The notes under the pieces were generated by a model, which worked only from the letters and a program-made list of their open reading frames with translations, made no database searches and was not told the DNA's origin. This document shows positions 44,868 through 54,234 of a stretch of 64,000 nucleotides of DNA, one piece after another. Positions within the stretch are counted from its first letter, which is position 1; every line of letters starts with the position of its first letter. The position numbers were made by a program, and so were the translations under genes. Source of the DNA: Leifsonia xyli (GTDB lineage Bacteria > Actinomycetota > Actinomycetes > Actinomycetales > Microbacteriaceae); NCBI GenBank assembly GCA_001647635.1, contig CP014761.1, forward strand, positions 1,054,001 to 1,118,000. Direction: 5' to 3'.

Positions 44868-46003
44868 CAGCCGACCGCGTTCGCCCAGGTGGAGTTGAGC
44901 AGGGTGCCGGCGTCGGTGGCCTGCTTGTCCGTCATGACGGCTACCTTGTCGAGCTTGCCCGGGAAGTCGGCCGTGTCGAGCGTTCCGGCCTTCTCCATCG
45001 CGTCGACGCGCGCCGGGTAGGCGCCGCCCTTGAGCCACGCGTTCTGGGCGGCGTCGCTGTAGAGGTACTCCTCCCAGAGGCGCGCGGCTGCGGGGTGCGG
45101 CGCGTCCTTGTTGATGGCCTGGTTGTAGTAGCCGACGTACGCGGTGCCCGGGAGGACGACGTACTTCCAGTTCACGCCGCCGCCCTTGATGGTGTCGGAG
45201 GTGGCGTAGCCCTTCTGGTTGAACGACCAGTCGAGCAGCACCGGGGTCTCACCGGAGGCGATGGTGTTCGGCTTGCCGTCGGCGGCGTTCCAGTTGCCCG
45301 CCTTCTTCAGCTTCGAGAACCACTCGACGCCCTTGCTCAGGTCGTCGAGCGTCCCACCGTTCTGCAGGGTCGCGTACGCGACCGCGCCGGCCGCGGCGGC
45401 CGCCTGGGTCGGGTTGCCGTTGAGCGCGACCGCGCCCTTGAACTCCGGCTTCAGGAGGTCGTCGAAGGACTTCGGCGCGGTCTTGATCTTGTTGGCGTCG
45501 TAGCCGACCGCCATGACCCCGTAGTAGCCGACCTTCCAGAGGCCGTCCTTCTCCTTCTGGCCCTCGGGGATGTCGTCCCAGCCGGTCGGCTTGTAGGCCG
45601 CGAAGTACTGGGTGTTGGCCAGGGCGACCGAGGAGCCGATGTCGAAGGTGTCGGGAGCGGTGTCCTGGCCCTTGAGCTTCTTGGCAGCGTCGATCTCCTC
45701 CTGGCTGGAGGCGCTGTCCTGGCTCGGGTTGATGGTGATGCCGTACTTCTTGGTGAAGCCGTCGAAGATCTCCTGGTAGTTGGCCCAGTCGCCCGGCGTC
45801 GCGATGATGTTGAGGCTGCCCTCCTTCTTCGCGGCGGCGACCAGCGCATCCATGCCGCCGGCCGACGCGACGTCGGTGGCGGTGCTGATCTTCGCGGTGT
45901 CGGCGGTGCTGGCGTTCGCGCCGCCGGAGCAGGCTGCGAGCGAGAGTGCGACGACGGTCGCCGCGGCGGCCAGGCCGGCGGCGCGTGCGCGCTTGTTGAT
46001 CAC
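44867..46003 (-). CDS. ABC importer solute-binding lipoprotein
   Basis: A 378-residue extracytoplasmic binding protein. The signal peptide ends in a lipobox LSLAACSG with the lipidated Cys25. The mature part resembles bacterial solute-binding family 8/PotD proteins (IIATPGDWANYQEIFDGFTKKYGI, then FDIGSSVALANTQYFAAYKPTGWDDIP). Together with two permeases and an ATPase it makes a complete importer. Polyamine, ferric iron, thiamine or phosphonate-type ligands are all possible; the ligand cannot be determined. GTG start at 46003. Confidence 0.9.
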   Translation of the reverse strand: MINKRARAAGLAAAATVVALSLAACSGGANASTADTAKISTATDVASAGGMDALVAAAKKEGSLNIIATPGDWANYQEIFDGFTKKYGITINPSQDSASSQEEIDAAKKLKGQDTAPDTFDIGSSVALANTQYFAAYKPTGWDDIPEGQKEKDGLWKVGYYGVMAVGYDANKIKTAPKSFDDLLKPEFKGAVALNGNPTQAAAAAGAVAYATLQNGGTLDDLSKGVEWFSKLKKAGNWNAADGKPNTIASGETPVLLDWSFNQKGYATSDTIKGGGVNWKYVVLPGTAYVGYYNQAINKDAPHPAAARLWEEYLYSDAAQNAWLKGGAYPARVDAMEKAGTLDTADFPGKLDKVAVMTDKQATDAGTLLNSTWANAVG

Positions 46004-46142
46004 GGGTTCCTCCAGTGCAGGGTGTCGACCGGGCGGTGCGCCCGGACGTGGTCACGCTAGGGAGGGCAGGAGACCGCGCGGGTGCGCGGCGGTGACGGGT
46101 CGGTGAACGTCCGGTGTCCGGGGTTGTCGGTAGGGTCGAGCC

Positions 46143-47372
46143 GTGGTCGAACAGGTCTCCCCCGCGCTGGCCCGGCGCATCGCGCTCGCCGCACAGGGCT
46201 TCGGACGGCCGCGCCCGGCCGCCGTCGGAACGCGCCAATTGAACGGCGTCATCGACCGGCTGGGGCTGCTGCAGATCGACTCGGTCAACGTCTTCGAGCG
46301 CAGCCACTACCTCCCGGCGTTCGCGCGGCTCGGGCCGTACGACCGCACGCTGCTCGACCGACTGACCTTCGACGCGCGCGGCCCGCACACCGAGTACTGG
46401 CCGCACGAGGCCGCCTTCCTGCGCAAGGAGGACTGGCCGCTCTTCCGCTGGCGCATGCGGGAGTACCGCGAGCGGTACGGAGGCCCGGGCAGCTGGTTCG
46501 AGGTCAACGACAGCACGGTGGAGTGGCTGCGCGGCGAGCTCGCCGAGCGCGGGCCGCTCGTCGCCGGAGAGATCGAGCACGACGCGAACCACCGCACCGG
46601 CCCCTGGTGGGGATGGTCGGAGGTGAAGCGGGCGCTGGAGCGGATGTTCCTGTTCGGCGAGGTCGCCGTGGCCGGCCGCGCCCGGTTCCAGCGGCGCTAC
46701 GCGCTCGCGGAGGACGTGCTGCCCGAGGCGGTGCTGTCGCGCAGGGTCGACGACGCGGATGCGATCCGCGAGCTGCTGCGGCGCGCGGCGGTCGCGTACG
46801 GCATCGGCACCGCCCGCGACTTCGCCGACTACTACCGCATCAAGGGTCCCCGCGTCGGCGTCGCGCTGCAGGAGCTCGAGGACGCGGGCGAGCTGATCCC
46901 CGTGCAGGTGCCCGGCTGGGAGAGCGCCGGCCGGCCGTTGAAGGCGTGGCTGCACCGGGATGCGCGCAAGCCGCGGTCGATGCAGGCGATGGCGCTGCTG
47001 TCGCCGTTCGATCCGGTCGTCTGGTTCCGCGACCGCGCGCTCCGGATGTTCGGCTTCCACTACCGGATCGAGATCTACACGCCCGCGCCGCAGCGGGTGT
47101 ACGGCTACTACTCCCTCCCGATCCTCGTCGACGACGCTCTGGTCGGCCGCATCGACCTCAAGAGCGACCGGCAGGCGCGCGTGCTGCGCATCCAATCGGC
47201 CTGGATGGAGCCGGACGAGCCGCCGGTACCGCTCGACCGACTGCTCCCGCTGCTCGCCGAGACCGCGGGGTGGCAGGGTCTCGAGCGCGTGGAGGTCGCG
47301 GACGGCGCCCGCGGCGACCTCGCGCCCCTCCTCGCGGACGCGCTGCGCCCGGGGGTAGGGTTCGGGGCATGA
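46143..47372 (+). CDS. YcaQ-like winged-helix DNA glycosylase family protein
   Basis: A 409-residue protein of the HTH_42/YcaQ family, whose studied members (AlkX/AZL) unhook interstrand DNA crosslinks. The family core is LQIDSVNVFERSHYLPAFARLGPYDR near 42-67, followed by EYWPHEAAFLRKEDWPLF. GIGTARDFADYYRIKG marks a winged-helix segment near 219, and DPVVWFRDRALRMFGFHYRIEIY lies near 286-308. The QxD catalytic motif of the family appears as Gln-Ile-Asp near 43-45. GTG start at 46143; the stop overlaps the next ATG. Confidence 0.85.
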   Translation: MVEQVSPALARRIALAAQGFGRPRPAAVGTRQLNGVIDRLGLLQIDSVNVFERSHYLPAFARLGPYDRTLLDRLTFDARGPHTEYWPHEAAFLRKEDWPLFRWRMREYRERYGGPGSWFEVNDSTVEWLRGELAERGPLVAGEIEHDANHRTGPWWGWSEVKRALERMFLFGEVAVAGRARFQRRYALAEDVLPEAVLSRRVDDADAIRELLRRAAVAYGIGTARDFADYYRIKGPRVGVALQELEDAGELIPVQVPGWESAGRPLKAWLHRDARKPRSMQAMALLSPFDPVVWFRDRALRMFGFHYRIEIYTPAPQRVYGYYSLPILVDDALVGRIDLKSDRQARVLRIQSAWMEPDEPPVPLDRLLPLLAETAGWQGLERVEVADGARGDLAPLLADALRPGVGFGA

Positions 47373-47824
47373 CGTCACCGCTGGACTACCTGGATCAGGA
47401 CGGGGCCGACGAGGCCGACTACGAGCAGCCGATGCGCGAGCTGTACGCCTACCACGACGGAGACACCTGGCTCGACGGCGTCGTCACCGGCGTCAAGCCA
47501 CACGCCGCGTCGGACGGCGGCACGCTCGTGCAGTTCGACGAACGGCTCTGGGTGCCCGCACGCGAGGTCCGGCAGTCGGACCATTACGTCGCCGTGCTGC
47601 TGAACCCGGACTCCGAGGTCTACGCCGAGGTCATCCAGTCGCTGGTCGACGGGCAGCCGAAGGACATCATCCGCGACATCGCGGCGGTCGGCGACGGCGA
47701 CAACGTCGGCACCGAATGGCGCCGGCTCGACGAGCCCACGACCGGCACGCGCGTACGCTACCGCTACACGGGCACGGCCGAGCTCCCCGAGCCAGACGAC
47801 ACCGAGGACGAGGCGACGGCCTAG
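47369..47824 (+). CDS. hypothetical 151-residue acidic protein
   Basis: Starts at ATG 47369, overlapping the YcaQ-like gene stop (ATGA), so the two are probably co-translated. Soluble and strongly acidic at both ends (DYLDQDGADEADYE, and EPDDTEDEATA at the C-terminus). The central part reads WLDGVVTGVKPHAASDGGTLVQFDERLWVPAREV, a small beta-barrel-like pattern. Not recognised; a link to DNA repair is only suggested by coupling. Confidence 0.65.
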   Translation: MTSPLDYLDQDGADEADYEQPMRELYAYHDGDTWLDGVVTGVKPHAASDGGTLVQFDERLWVPAREVRQSDHYVAVLLNPDSEVYAEVIQSLVDGQPKDIIRDIAAVGDGDNVGTEWRRLDEPTTGTRVRYRYTGTAELPEPDDTEDEATA

Positions 47825-47827
47825 CCG

Positions 47828-48562
47828 CTACGCCGTCCGCCGCTGCAGTGTCAGCGCACCCAGGATGACGGCGGCGAGCGCGAACGCGCCGATGATGAGC
47901 AGCTGGCCGCCGACGTAGGCGGCGTCGTGCGAATCCGTCGCGACGGCGTTGAGCGCGTCGACGGCGTGGGACAGCGGCAGCCAGTCGCTGAGCTCCTTGA
48001 GGCCCGCAGGGAGCTGGTCGCGCGGGAGGAAGATCCCGCCGAGCAGGATCTGAGGGAAGACCAGCAGCGGCATGAACTGCACCACCTGGAACTCGGTGCG
48101 GGCGAACGCGCTCGCGAACAGGCCCAGCGTGCTGCCGAGCACCGCATCCACCACCGCGACCGCGACGAGCAGCCACGGGTCGCCCTTCACGTCCAGCCCG
48201 CACACCCACAGCGCGTACGCGGATGCGAGCAGCGCCTGCACGATCGCCAGCAGGCCGAACGCGAGCGTGTAGCCGAGGATGAAGTCGCCGCGGCCGACCG
48301 GCATCGACAGCAGGCGCTCCAGGGTGCCGGTGCGGCGCTCCCGCAGCGTCGTGATGGAGGTCACCAGGAACATCACGATGAACGGGAACAGCGCGAGGAT
48401 GGCCGGCCCGATCGTCTGGAACACCGGGGTGTCGGTGAAGATCCACGCCACCAGGCCGATGAGCAGGCTCGGCACGACGAGCAGCAGCACGACCGTGCGC
48501 GGGTCGTGGCGGATCTGGGTGAGGACGCGGCCGGTGGTGGCGAGCGTGCGGGTCGGGTTCAT
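47828..48562 (-). CDS. ABC-2 type exporter permease
   Basis: A 244-residue membrane protein with six hydrophobic segments. The ABC-2 pattern is clear: an N-terminal amphipathic LTQIRHDPRTVVLLLVVPSLLIGLV, TTLRERRTGTLERLLSMPVGRGDFILGY near 72-99, and FMPLLVFPQILLGGIFLPRDQLP near 163-185. Its ATG overlaps the ATPase gene stop. With the ATPase and the nearby TetR gene it resembles regulated drug or lipid exporters. Confidence 0.92.
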   Translation of the reverse strand: MNPTRTLATTGRVLTQIRHDPRTVVLLLVVPSLLIGLVAWIFTDTPVFQTIGPAILALFPFIVMFLVTSITTLRERRTGTLERLLSMPVGRGDFILGYTLAFGLLAIVQALLASAYALWVCGLDVKGDPWLLVAVAVVDAVLGSTLGLFASAFARTEFQVVQFMPLLVFPQILLGGIFLPRDQLPAGLKELSDWLPLSHAVDALNAVATDSHDAAYVGGQLLIIGAFALAAVILGALTLQRRTA

Positions 48563-49350
48563 CGTGCCTCCTCCTCGACGTCCGCGCCGGCGCTGTCGTC
48601 CCCCGGCAGCGCGTGGCGCGCGTGCCGGCGGCGCAGCAGGGCGAGGAACGCGCCCTCGGCGTCCGCCGCCCCGGTCTCGGCGAGCAGTTCGTCCGGTGTC
48701 GCGTCGGCGAGAACGGCCCCCTCACGCATCAGGATGAGGCGGTCGCAGCGGCTGGCCTCATCCATCACGTGGCTCGAGATGAGCAGGCTGGTGCCGGCGT
48801 CGGCGAGACGGTGGAAGAGGTCCCACAGCTCGACGCGCAGCAGCGGGTCGAGCCCGACGGTGGGCTCGTCGAGCACGAGAAGGTCGGGCGAGCCGAGCAG
48901 CGCGGCGGCCAGGGAGACACGGCTGCGCTGGCCGCCGGAGAGCGACGAGACCAGGCGGCCCGCGTGGTCGGAGAGGTCGGTCGCCTCGATCGCCCGCTCG
49001 ACGTCGGCGCGCCCCGCGCCGAGCACGCGGCGGAAGTAGTCCAGGTTCTGTCGGATGGTGAGGTCGTCGTACACGCTCGCCGCCTGGGTGACGTACCCGA
49101 CGCGGTGCCGGAGCGCGGCGGACCCGGCCGGCTGGCCGAGCACCGAGACGGTGCCCGACTTGACCTTCTGTACGCCCACGATGGCGCGCATGAGCGTCGT
49201 CTTGCCGCAGCCGCTCGGACCGAGCAGCCCGACCACCTGGCCGCGCGGGATGTGGAGGTCGAGGCCGTGCAGCACGTCCGTCCGGCCGCGGCGCACCCGG
49301 AGGGCCTCGATCGCGACGGCGGGCTCCGCCGTATCCGGCGAATTCATCAT
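48559..49350 (-). CDS. ABC-2 type exporter ATP-binding protein
   Basis: A 263-residue ATPase. Walker A LLGPSGCGKTTLMRA near 37-51, signature SLSGGQRSRVSLAAALL, Walker B LLVLDEPTVGLDP and switch ISSHVMDEASRCD are present. These features fit the DrrA/CcmA-like exporter family. First gene of the exporter pair; the TetR gene stop lies 34 bases upstream of its start on the same strand. Confidence 0.93.
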   Translation of the reverse strand: MMNSPDTAEPAVAIEALRVRRGRTDVLHGLDLHIPRGQVVGLLGPSGCGKTTLMRAIVGVQKVKSGTVSVLGQPAGSAALRHRVGYVTQAASVYDDLTIRQNLDYFRRVLGAGRADVERAIEATDLSDHAGRLVSSLSGGQRSRVSLAAALLGSPDLLVLDEPTVGLDPLLRVELWDLFHRLADAGTSLLISSHVMDEASRCDRLILMREGAVLADATPDELLAETGAADAEGAFLALLRRRHARHALPGDDSAGADVEEEAR

Positions 49351-49383
49351 GTGCTGAATTATTCGCCTGGCGGAGCGGACGCG

Positions 49384-50010
49384 TCAAGAGGTGGAGGCCG
49401 CCGTGTCCCCAAGCAGATGCGCCTGCACGACCGGTCCGACCCGTCGCACCAGCTCCTCCGCCGGGGCGCTCGCGATCGGCTCGATCCGCAGGCCGTAGCG
49501 GATCATCATCAACCCCACCAGCTGGGAGGCGGCGAGCTCGGCGCGCAGCTCCGCGTCGGGCGCGTCGTTCAGCGCTGCGAGCTTGGACAGCACCTCGCGG
49601 GTCAGGAACTCGCGCACCATCCGGGTGCCCGGTCCACCGCCGAGAACCGTGCGGAGGATGACGACCATGCGACGCGAGGCCTTCTCGTCGTCCAGCCGCT
49701 CCAGCAGGTAGCGCACCAGTGCCTCCCCCACCCGGTCGCGGGGGCCCGCCAGCACGACCTCCAGCACCCGGTCGGGCCGCAACGGCGCCTCGAGGGTCGC
49801 GGTGAACAAGTCCGGCTTGCCGTCGAAGTAGTGGTGGACGAGGGCGGAGTCCACGCCCGCGCGCCGGGCGACCGCGCGCAGCGACGCCGCCTCGTAGCCG
49901 CGCTCGGCGAACTCGTCCGCCGCCGCCTTGAGGATCGCCGAGCGCGTCGATGCCTCTCCGCGCTCCTTGCGCGGGCGGCCGGGACGTCGGCGTTCGGCGA
50001 GTTCGCTCAC
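49384..50010 (-). CDS. TetR family regulator
   Basis: A 208-residue regulator from GTG 50010. The N-terminal part is basic (RRRPGRPRKERGEAST), then the helix-turn-helix reads ILKAAADEFAERGYEAASLRAVARRAGVDSALVHHYF (about 28-65). The C-terminal ligand domain is mostly helical, ending VGPVVQAHLLGDTAAS. It precedes the ABC-2 exporter on the same strand, so it probably represses that pair. Confidence 0.9.
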   Translation of the reverse strand: MSELAERRRPGRPRKERGEASTRSAILKAAADEFAERGYEAASLRAVARRAGVDSALVHHYFDGKPDLFTATLEAPLRPDRVLEVVLAGPRDRVGEALVRYLLERLDDEKASRRMVVILRTVLGGGPGTRMVREFLTREVLSKLAALNDAPDAELRAELAASQLVGLMMIRYGLRIEPIASAPAEELVRRVGPVVQAHLLGDTAASTS

Positions 50011-50163
50011 CCCGCCATTGTGCACCCGTGCGCCCGCTGTCCGTCTCTGAGGCGGTTGCTTCGAGTGTGATGGGAACGCGGTGGGCGCGGACTCCCCCGA
50101 AGCTAGGATGTGAACCGCGCATCCACTCGACCCGGCGCCTGGCACACAAGGAGTTCTACGCAC

Positions 50164-50730
50164 ATGGAATGGCTGATTCCGGTCATCATCGTCGTCGTGA
50201 TCGTGGCGATCATCGGGATCTACCTGTGGGCCACCTACAACTCGCTGGTGACACTGAAGGTGCGCGTCGACGAGGCGTGGAGCGACATCACGGTGCAGCT
50301 GAAGCGGCGCGCCGACCTCATCCCGAACCTCATCGAGACGGTGAAGGGCTACGCCGCGCACGAGCGCGGGGTCTTCGAGTCCGTCACCAAGGCGCGCGCC
50401 GAGACGCTGTCCGCGCAGACGCCCGGTGAGGCGTCCGTGGCCGAGGGCCACATGCAGACGGCGCTGAAGAGCATCTTCGCGGTGGCCGAGGCGTACCCGC
50501 AGCTGCAGGCGAGCCAGAACTTCCTGCGTCTGCAGGCCGACCTGGTCGACACCGAGGACAAGATCCAGGCGTCGCGCCGGTTCTATAACGGCGGCGTCCG
50601 CGAGTTCAACACGAAGATCAAGGTGTTCCCGAACAACCTCTTCGCCCGCCGGCTGGGCTTCACCGAGCGCGAGTTCTTCGAGGTCGACAACCTCGCCGCG
50701 ATCGCCGAGCCCCCGCGCGTCCAGTTCTAG
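50164..50730 (+). CDS. LemA family protein
   Basis: A 188-residue membrane-anchored protein. One N-terminal membrane helix (WLIPVIIVVVIVAIIGIYLWATY, about 3-25) is followed by the LemA helical bundle with NSLVTLKVRVDEAWSDITVQLKRRADLIPNLIETVKGYA near 26-64 and YNGGVREFNTKIKVFPNNLFARRLGF near 142-167. LemA genes are frequently next to M48 protease genes, as here. Role unknown. Confidence 0.92.
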   Translation: MEWLIPVIIVVVIVAIIGIYLWATYNSLVTLKVRVDEAWSDITVQLKRRADLIPNLIETVKGYAAHERGVFESVTKARAETLSAQTPGEASVAEGHMQTALKSIFAVAEAYPQLQASQNFLRLQADLVDTEDKIQASRRFYNGGVREFNTKIKVFPNNLFARRLGFTEREFFEVDNLAAIAEPPRVQF

Positions 50731-50737
50731 GGCCTAG

Positions 50738-51622
50738 ATGTATCGGGCTATCGCCAGGAACAAGCGCAACACCGTCTTCATCATCCTGCTGTTCCTGATC
50801 ATCATCGGCGCGCTCGGATGGCTGGCGGCGTACATCTACCAGAGCTACACGATCCTCGTCGTCGTGCTCGTCGGCGCGATCCTCTACGCGCTGTTCCAGT
50901 ACTTCCTGGCGAGCAGCCAGGCTCTGAGCATGTCGGGCGCGATCCCCATCCAGAAGGCGGACAACCCGCGGCTGTGGAACATCGTCGAGAACCTGTCGAT
51001 CACCACGGGGACACCCATGCCGGCCGTCTACATCGTGAACGACCCGGCGCCGAACGCCTTCGCGACCGGCCGTGACCCGCAGCACGCGTCCGTCGCCGCC
51101 ACCACCGGACTGCTCGACATCATGACGGACGCCGAGCTCGAGGGCGTCATGGCGCACGAGCTCGGGCACGTGCGCAACTACGACATCCGGCTCGGGATGA
51201 TCGTGTTCGGCCTGACCGTCGCCATCGGCTTCATCGCCGACATCTTCCTCCGGATGGCGTTCTTCGGCGGCAACCGGAACAACAACAACGGCGGCGGCAA
51301 CCCGGTCGTCCTGGTGTTCGGGCTGGTCGCAGCGATCGTCGCGCCCCTGGTGGCGACGCTCGTGCAGCTCGCGGTCTCTCGCCAGCGCGAGTACCTGGCG
51401 GATGCGACCGGCGCGATGACGACGCGGCACCCGGATGCTCTGGCCAGCGCGCTCCTGAAGCTCGAGGCCTACGGGCGTCCGATGCGGAAGCAGAACACGT
51501 CGATGGCGCACCTCTGGATCAACGACCCGCTGAAGCCGGGCCTCATGGCGCGCCTGTTCTCCACCCACCCGCCGATCCCCCAGCGCGTCGAGCGCCTGGA
51601 GGAGATGGGCGGCAGCTTCTAG
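50738..51622 (+). CDS. htpX: M48 family zinc metalloprotease (HtpX-like)
   Basis: A 294-residue membrane protease. Two N-terminal membrane helices (about 12-33 and 38-58) precede the catalytic motif MAHELGHVRNYD, with zinc ligands His140 and His144 and catalytic Glu141. The third ligand region is SRQREYLADATGA near 216. Two further hydrophobic stretches flank 150-200. HtpX degrades damaged membrane proteins. It follows the lemA gene by 7 bases and is probably co-transcribed. Confidence 0.92.
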   Translation: MYRAIARNKRNTVFIILLFLIIIGALGWLAAYIYQSYTILVVVLVGAILYALFQYFLASSQALSMSGAIPIQKADNPRLWNIVENLSITTGTPMPAVYIVNDPAPNAFATGRDPQHASVAATTGLLDIMTDAELEGVMAHELGHVRNYDIRLGMIVFGLTVAIGFIADIFLRMAFFGGNRNNNNGGGNPVVLVFGLVAAIVAPLVATLVQLAVSRQREYLADATGAMTTRHPDALASALLKLEAYGRPMRKQNTSMAHLWINDPLKPGLMARLFSTHPPIPQRVERLEEMGGSF

Positions 51623-51629
51623 CCGATGG

Positions 51630-52943
51630 CTAGGGGCCGAGGACGCGGCGGAGGTACGCGTTCTCGAACCGGCGCTCCGGGTCGAGGCGGTCGCGCACGG
51701 CGACGAAGTCGTCGAAGCGCGGATACAGCGACCGGAAGTCGTCCGCATCCCGGGTGTGGAGCTTGCCCCAGTGCGGGCGGCCCTCGTGCGCGACCATGAT
51801 CTCCTCGACCGCGTGGAAGTACTCGCGGTGGTTCTCGCGGAAGTACCGGTGCACGGCGATGTAGCCGCTCTCGCGCTGGTACGCCGTCGACAGCCAGTTG
51901 TCGTCGGCGGCCGCGCTGCGCACCTCGATCGGGAAGGAGATGCGCCAGCCCCGCCGCTCGATCAGCGCCTTCACCTCGGCGAGCGCTCCCGGCACGGCCT
52001 CCCGCGGTAGGGCGTACTCCATCTCACGGAAACGCACGCCGCGGTTGGTGACGTACACGCTGGGTGCGTGGTCGGTGAAGTCGCGGTTGCCGGTCATCCG
52101 CTGGGCGAGCCGGCTGAACGGCGGGATGATCGCCGGCGCCACGGTCCCGACCGCGCAGACGCCGCGGTAGACGCCGTTGGCGAGCAGCTCGTCGTCCACC
52201 CAGCGCCCCACGCGCGACAGCGGCGCGCGCTCGGCGGTCAGCGGCAGCCGGGTGTTGGTCTTGGTGAGAGCCGTCTCGGTATGGGGGAACCAGTAGAACT
52301 CGAAGTGATCCTCCTCCGCCGACCGCGTCAGGTAGGAGTCGAGGGCCTCCTGCAGCGGCTCCGGGCGCTCGACCGCCTGCAGCAGGTAGGCGGGCACGCA
52401 CTGAAGGGTCACCTCCACGATCACGCCGAGCGCCCCGAGACCCAGGCGGGCGGCGGGGAGCAGGTCGGCGTTCTGCGTCTCGTCGATGCGCAGCAGCTCG
52501 CCGTCGCCGGTCACGAGGGTCACGCCGACGATCTGCGTGGCGAGGCCGCCGAACGAGCCGCCGGTGCCGTGCGTGCCGGTGGAGGTGGCGCCGGCGATCG
52601 TCTGCCGGTCGATGTCGCCCATGTTCTCCAGCGCCAGCCCGTGCGGGCCGAGCAGCCGGGGCAGCTGGTGGAGGTGCGTCCCGGCCGCGAGCGTGACGCG
52701 CCCGCGCTCGAGGTCCACGTCCACGATCCCGGTGAGGTCCTCGAGGTCGAGCTGCACGCCGGGCGCGACGGCGATGCCGGTGAAGCTGTGCCCGGCGCCG
52801 ACCGGCTTGATGCGCATCCCCTTGCGGGCCGCGGCCTGCACCGCGCGCTGCACCGCCTCCGGCGTCGCCGGGCGCTCGACGCGCTGCGGCCGCACCGCCT
52901 CGGTCCGCGCCCAGTTGCGCCAGAGACCGCCCGCCGCCGTCAC
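51630..52943 (-). CDS. D-arabinono-1,4-lactone oxidase family FAD enzyme
   Basis: A 437-residue VAO-type flavoprotein oxidising a sugar lactone or alditol with oxygen. The FAD domain has IKPVGAGHSFTGIA with His52 as likely covalent FAD anchor, GDIDRQTIAGATSTGTHGTG near 109-128 and LGLGALGVIVEVTLQC near 165. The C-terminal ALO motif HEGRPHWGKLHTR (near 386-398) is intact. GTG start at 52943 overlaps the upstream gene stop. Last of a four-gene operon with a PLP enzyme, an MFS carrier and a TetR regulator. Confidence 0.88.
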   Translation of the reverse strand: MTAAGGLWRNWARTEAVRPQRVERPATPEAVQRAVQAAARKGMRIKPVGAGHSFTGIAVAPGVQLDLEDLTGIVDVDLERGRVTLAAGTHLHQLPRLLGPHGLALENMGDIDRQTIAGATSTGTHGTGGSFGGLATQIVGVTLVTGDGELLRIDETQNADLLPAARLGLGALGVIVEVTLQCVPAYLLQAVERPEPLQEALDSYLTRSAEEDHFEFYWFPHTETALTKTNTRLPLTAERAPLSRVGRWVDDELLANGVYRGVCAVGTVAPAIIPPFSRLAQRMTGNRDFTDHAPSVYVTNRGVRFREMEYALPREAVPGALAEVKALIERRGWRISFPIEVRSAAADDNWLSTAYQRESGYIAVHRYFRENHREYFHAVEEIMVAHEGRPHWGKLHTRDADDFRSLYPRFDDFVAVRDRLDPERRFENAYLRRVLGP

Positions 52944-54234
52944 AGGAAAACCTTTCCGTCGCCGCGGTAGGTCGGCGCCTCCCCGACGACTCGAGCGCGC
53001 CCGTCGACGGTGTCGACCAGGTGGAAGCCGTCGAGGTGCTCGCTCAGCTCGCCGGACTTGGTGTGCCGCAGCCAGACGCGGTCGCCGATCCGCATCACCC
53101 CGGCCGCCGCGCCGGTCAGCGGGCTCTGCACCTCGCCCGCCATCTCGCGGGCCACCATCGACAGGCCGGTCGGCCACTCCACCTTCGGGAGGCGGTCGGG
53201 CCCGGGCGGACCCGACGCGATCCAGCCGCCGCCGAGCAGCACGGCCGTCTCGGGATTCGGCCGCCGCACCACGGAAAGGGCGAAGGAGGCGGCCGGTGCG
53301 GGACGGAACGACCGATAGGTGTCGAACAGGTGACCGCCGAACAGCCCGCTGCCCGCCGCGATCTCGGTGACCGACGGGTCGGAGGCGGTGAACTCCAGCG
53401 AGCCCGTCCCGCCGCCGTTGACGAACTCCAGGTCGGCCACGCCGCGGACGGCCGCGACGGCCTCGCCGCGCCGGGACAGCAGCTCCTCGCGCGAGTTCTT
53501 CTGCATCCAGCGCAGCGTGGCGCCCCAGGCGGGCTTGCCGGGCGGGTTGTCGCCCTGGCCGGCGATCTGCGCCTCGTAGCCCATCATCCCGACCAGCGCG
53601 AAGCCCGGCCGGCGCGCGATCGTCTCGGCGAGCTCCCGCGCGGCGGACACCGAGTGCACCGGCGACCGGAACACGCCGACATGCCCGAGCACCGGGGCGA
53701 GCCACGAGGAGTCGAGCTCCAGGCAGAGCCGGATCGTCTCGCGCTCGGCGGCCGGCACCACCGCGTCGATGAAGTTCAGGTGCGCGACGGAGTCGACCAT
53801 CAGCGTCACCCGCGCAGCGAGCTCCGGCGAGGCGGCGAGCCGGCGGATCGCGGCGCGGTCGGCGGTCGGATAGCCGACCACGACGTCCTCGATCGGCGGA
53901 TGCTCCGCGTCGCCCTCCGCCAGCCACAGCGCCTCGGGCAGCGTGTAGGCGAGCACGCCGGCATACCCCGGGAGGGCGAGCACCGCATCCAGCACCGACC
54001 GCACCCGGACCGACTTGGACGCGACCCGGATCGGCTTCGGCTGCTGACCGGTCCCCCGCGCGCCGCCCGGCGGAGCATGTCGTGGGCGTTGTGCCGCAGC
54101 GCCGGCAGGTGCAGCACGCCGAGCGGAGGGTCGAGCCGCGCGGTCGCCGCCGACAGCGACGGCCAGAAGGCCTCCGGGGTCGTCCAGGTCCGCTCCGCGG
54201 CGACGGGGGGCGTGGAGAGGTCGAGGTCGGTCAC
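52940..54234 (-). pseudogene. alanine racemase-fold PLP enzyme, D-threonine aldolase/amino acid deaminase-like (apparent frameshift)
   Basis: From GTG 54234 the N-terminus reads TDLDLSTPPVAAERTWTTPE and LGVLHLPALRHNAHDMLRRAARG. The frame then changes at the five-C run at 54053-54057, where six would restore it, and continues GQQPKPIRVASKSVRVRSVLDAVL to the stop. The Lys in RVASKSVR is the PLP lysine pattern of fold-type III enzymes. VVGYPTADRAAIRRL and ELDSSWLAPVLGHVGVF follow. The restored length is about 431 residues. Its start overlaps the MFS gene stop by one base and its stop overlaps the lactone oxidase start, showing an intact operon. Confidence 0.8.
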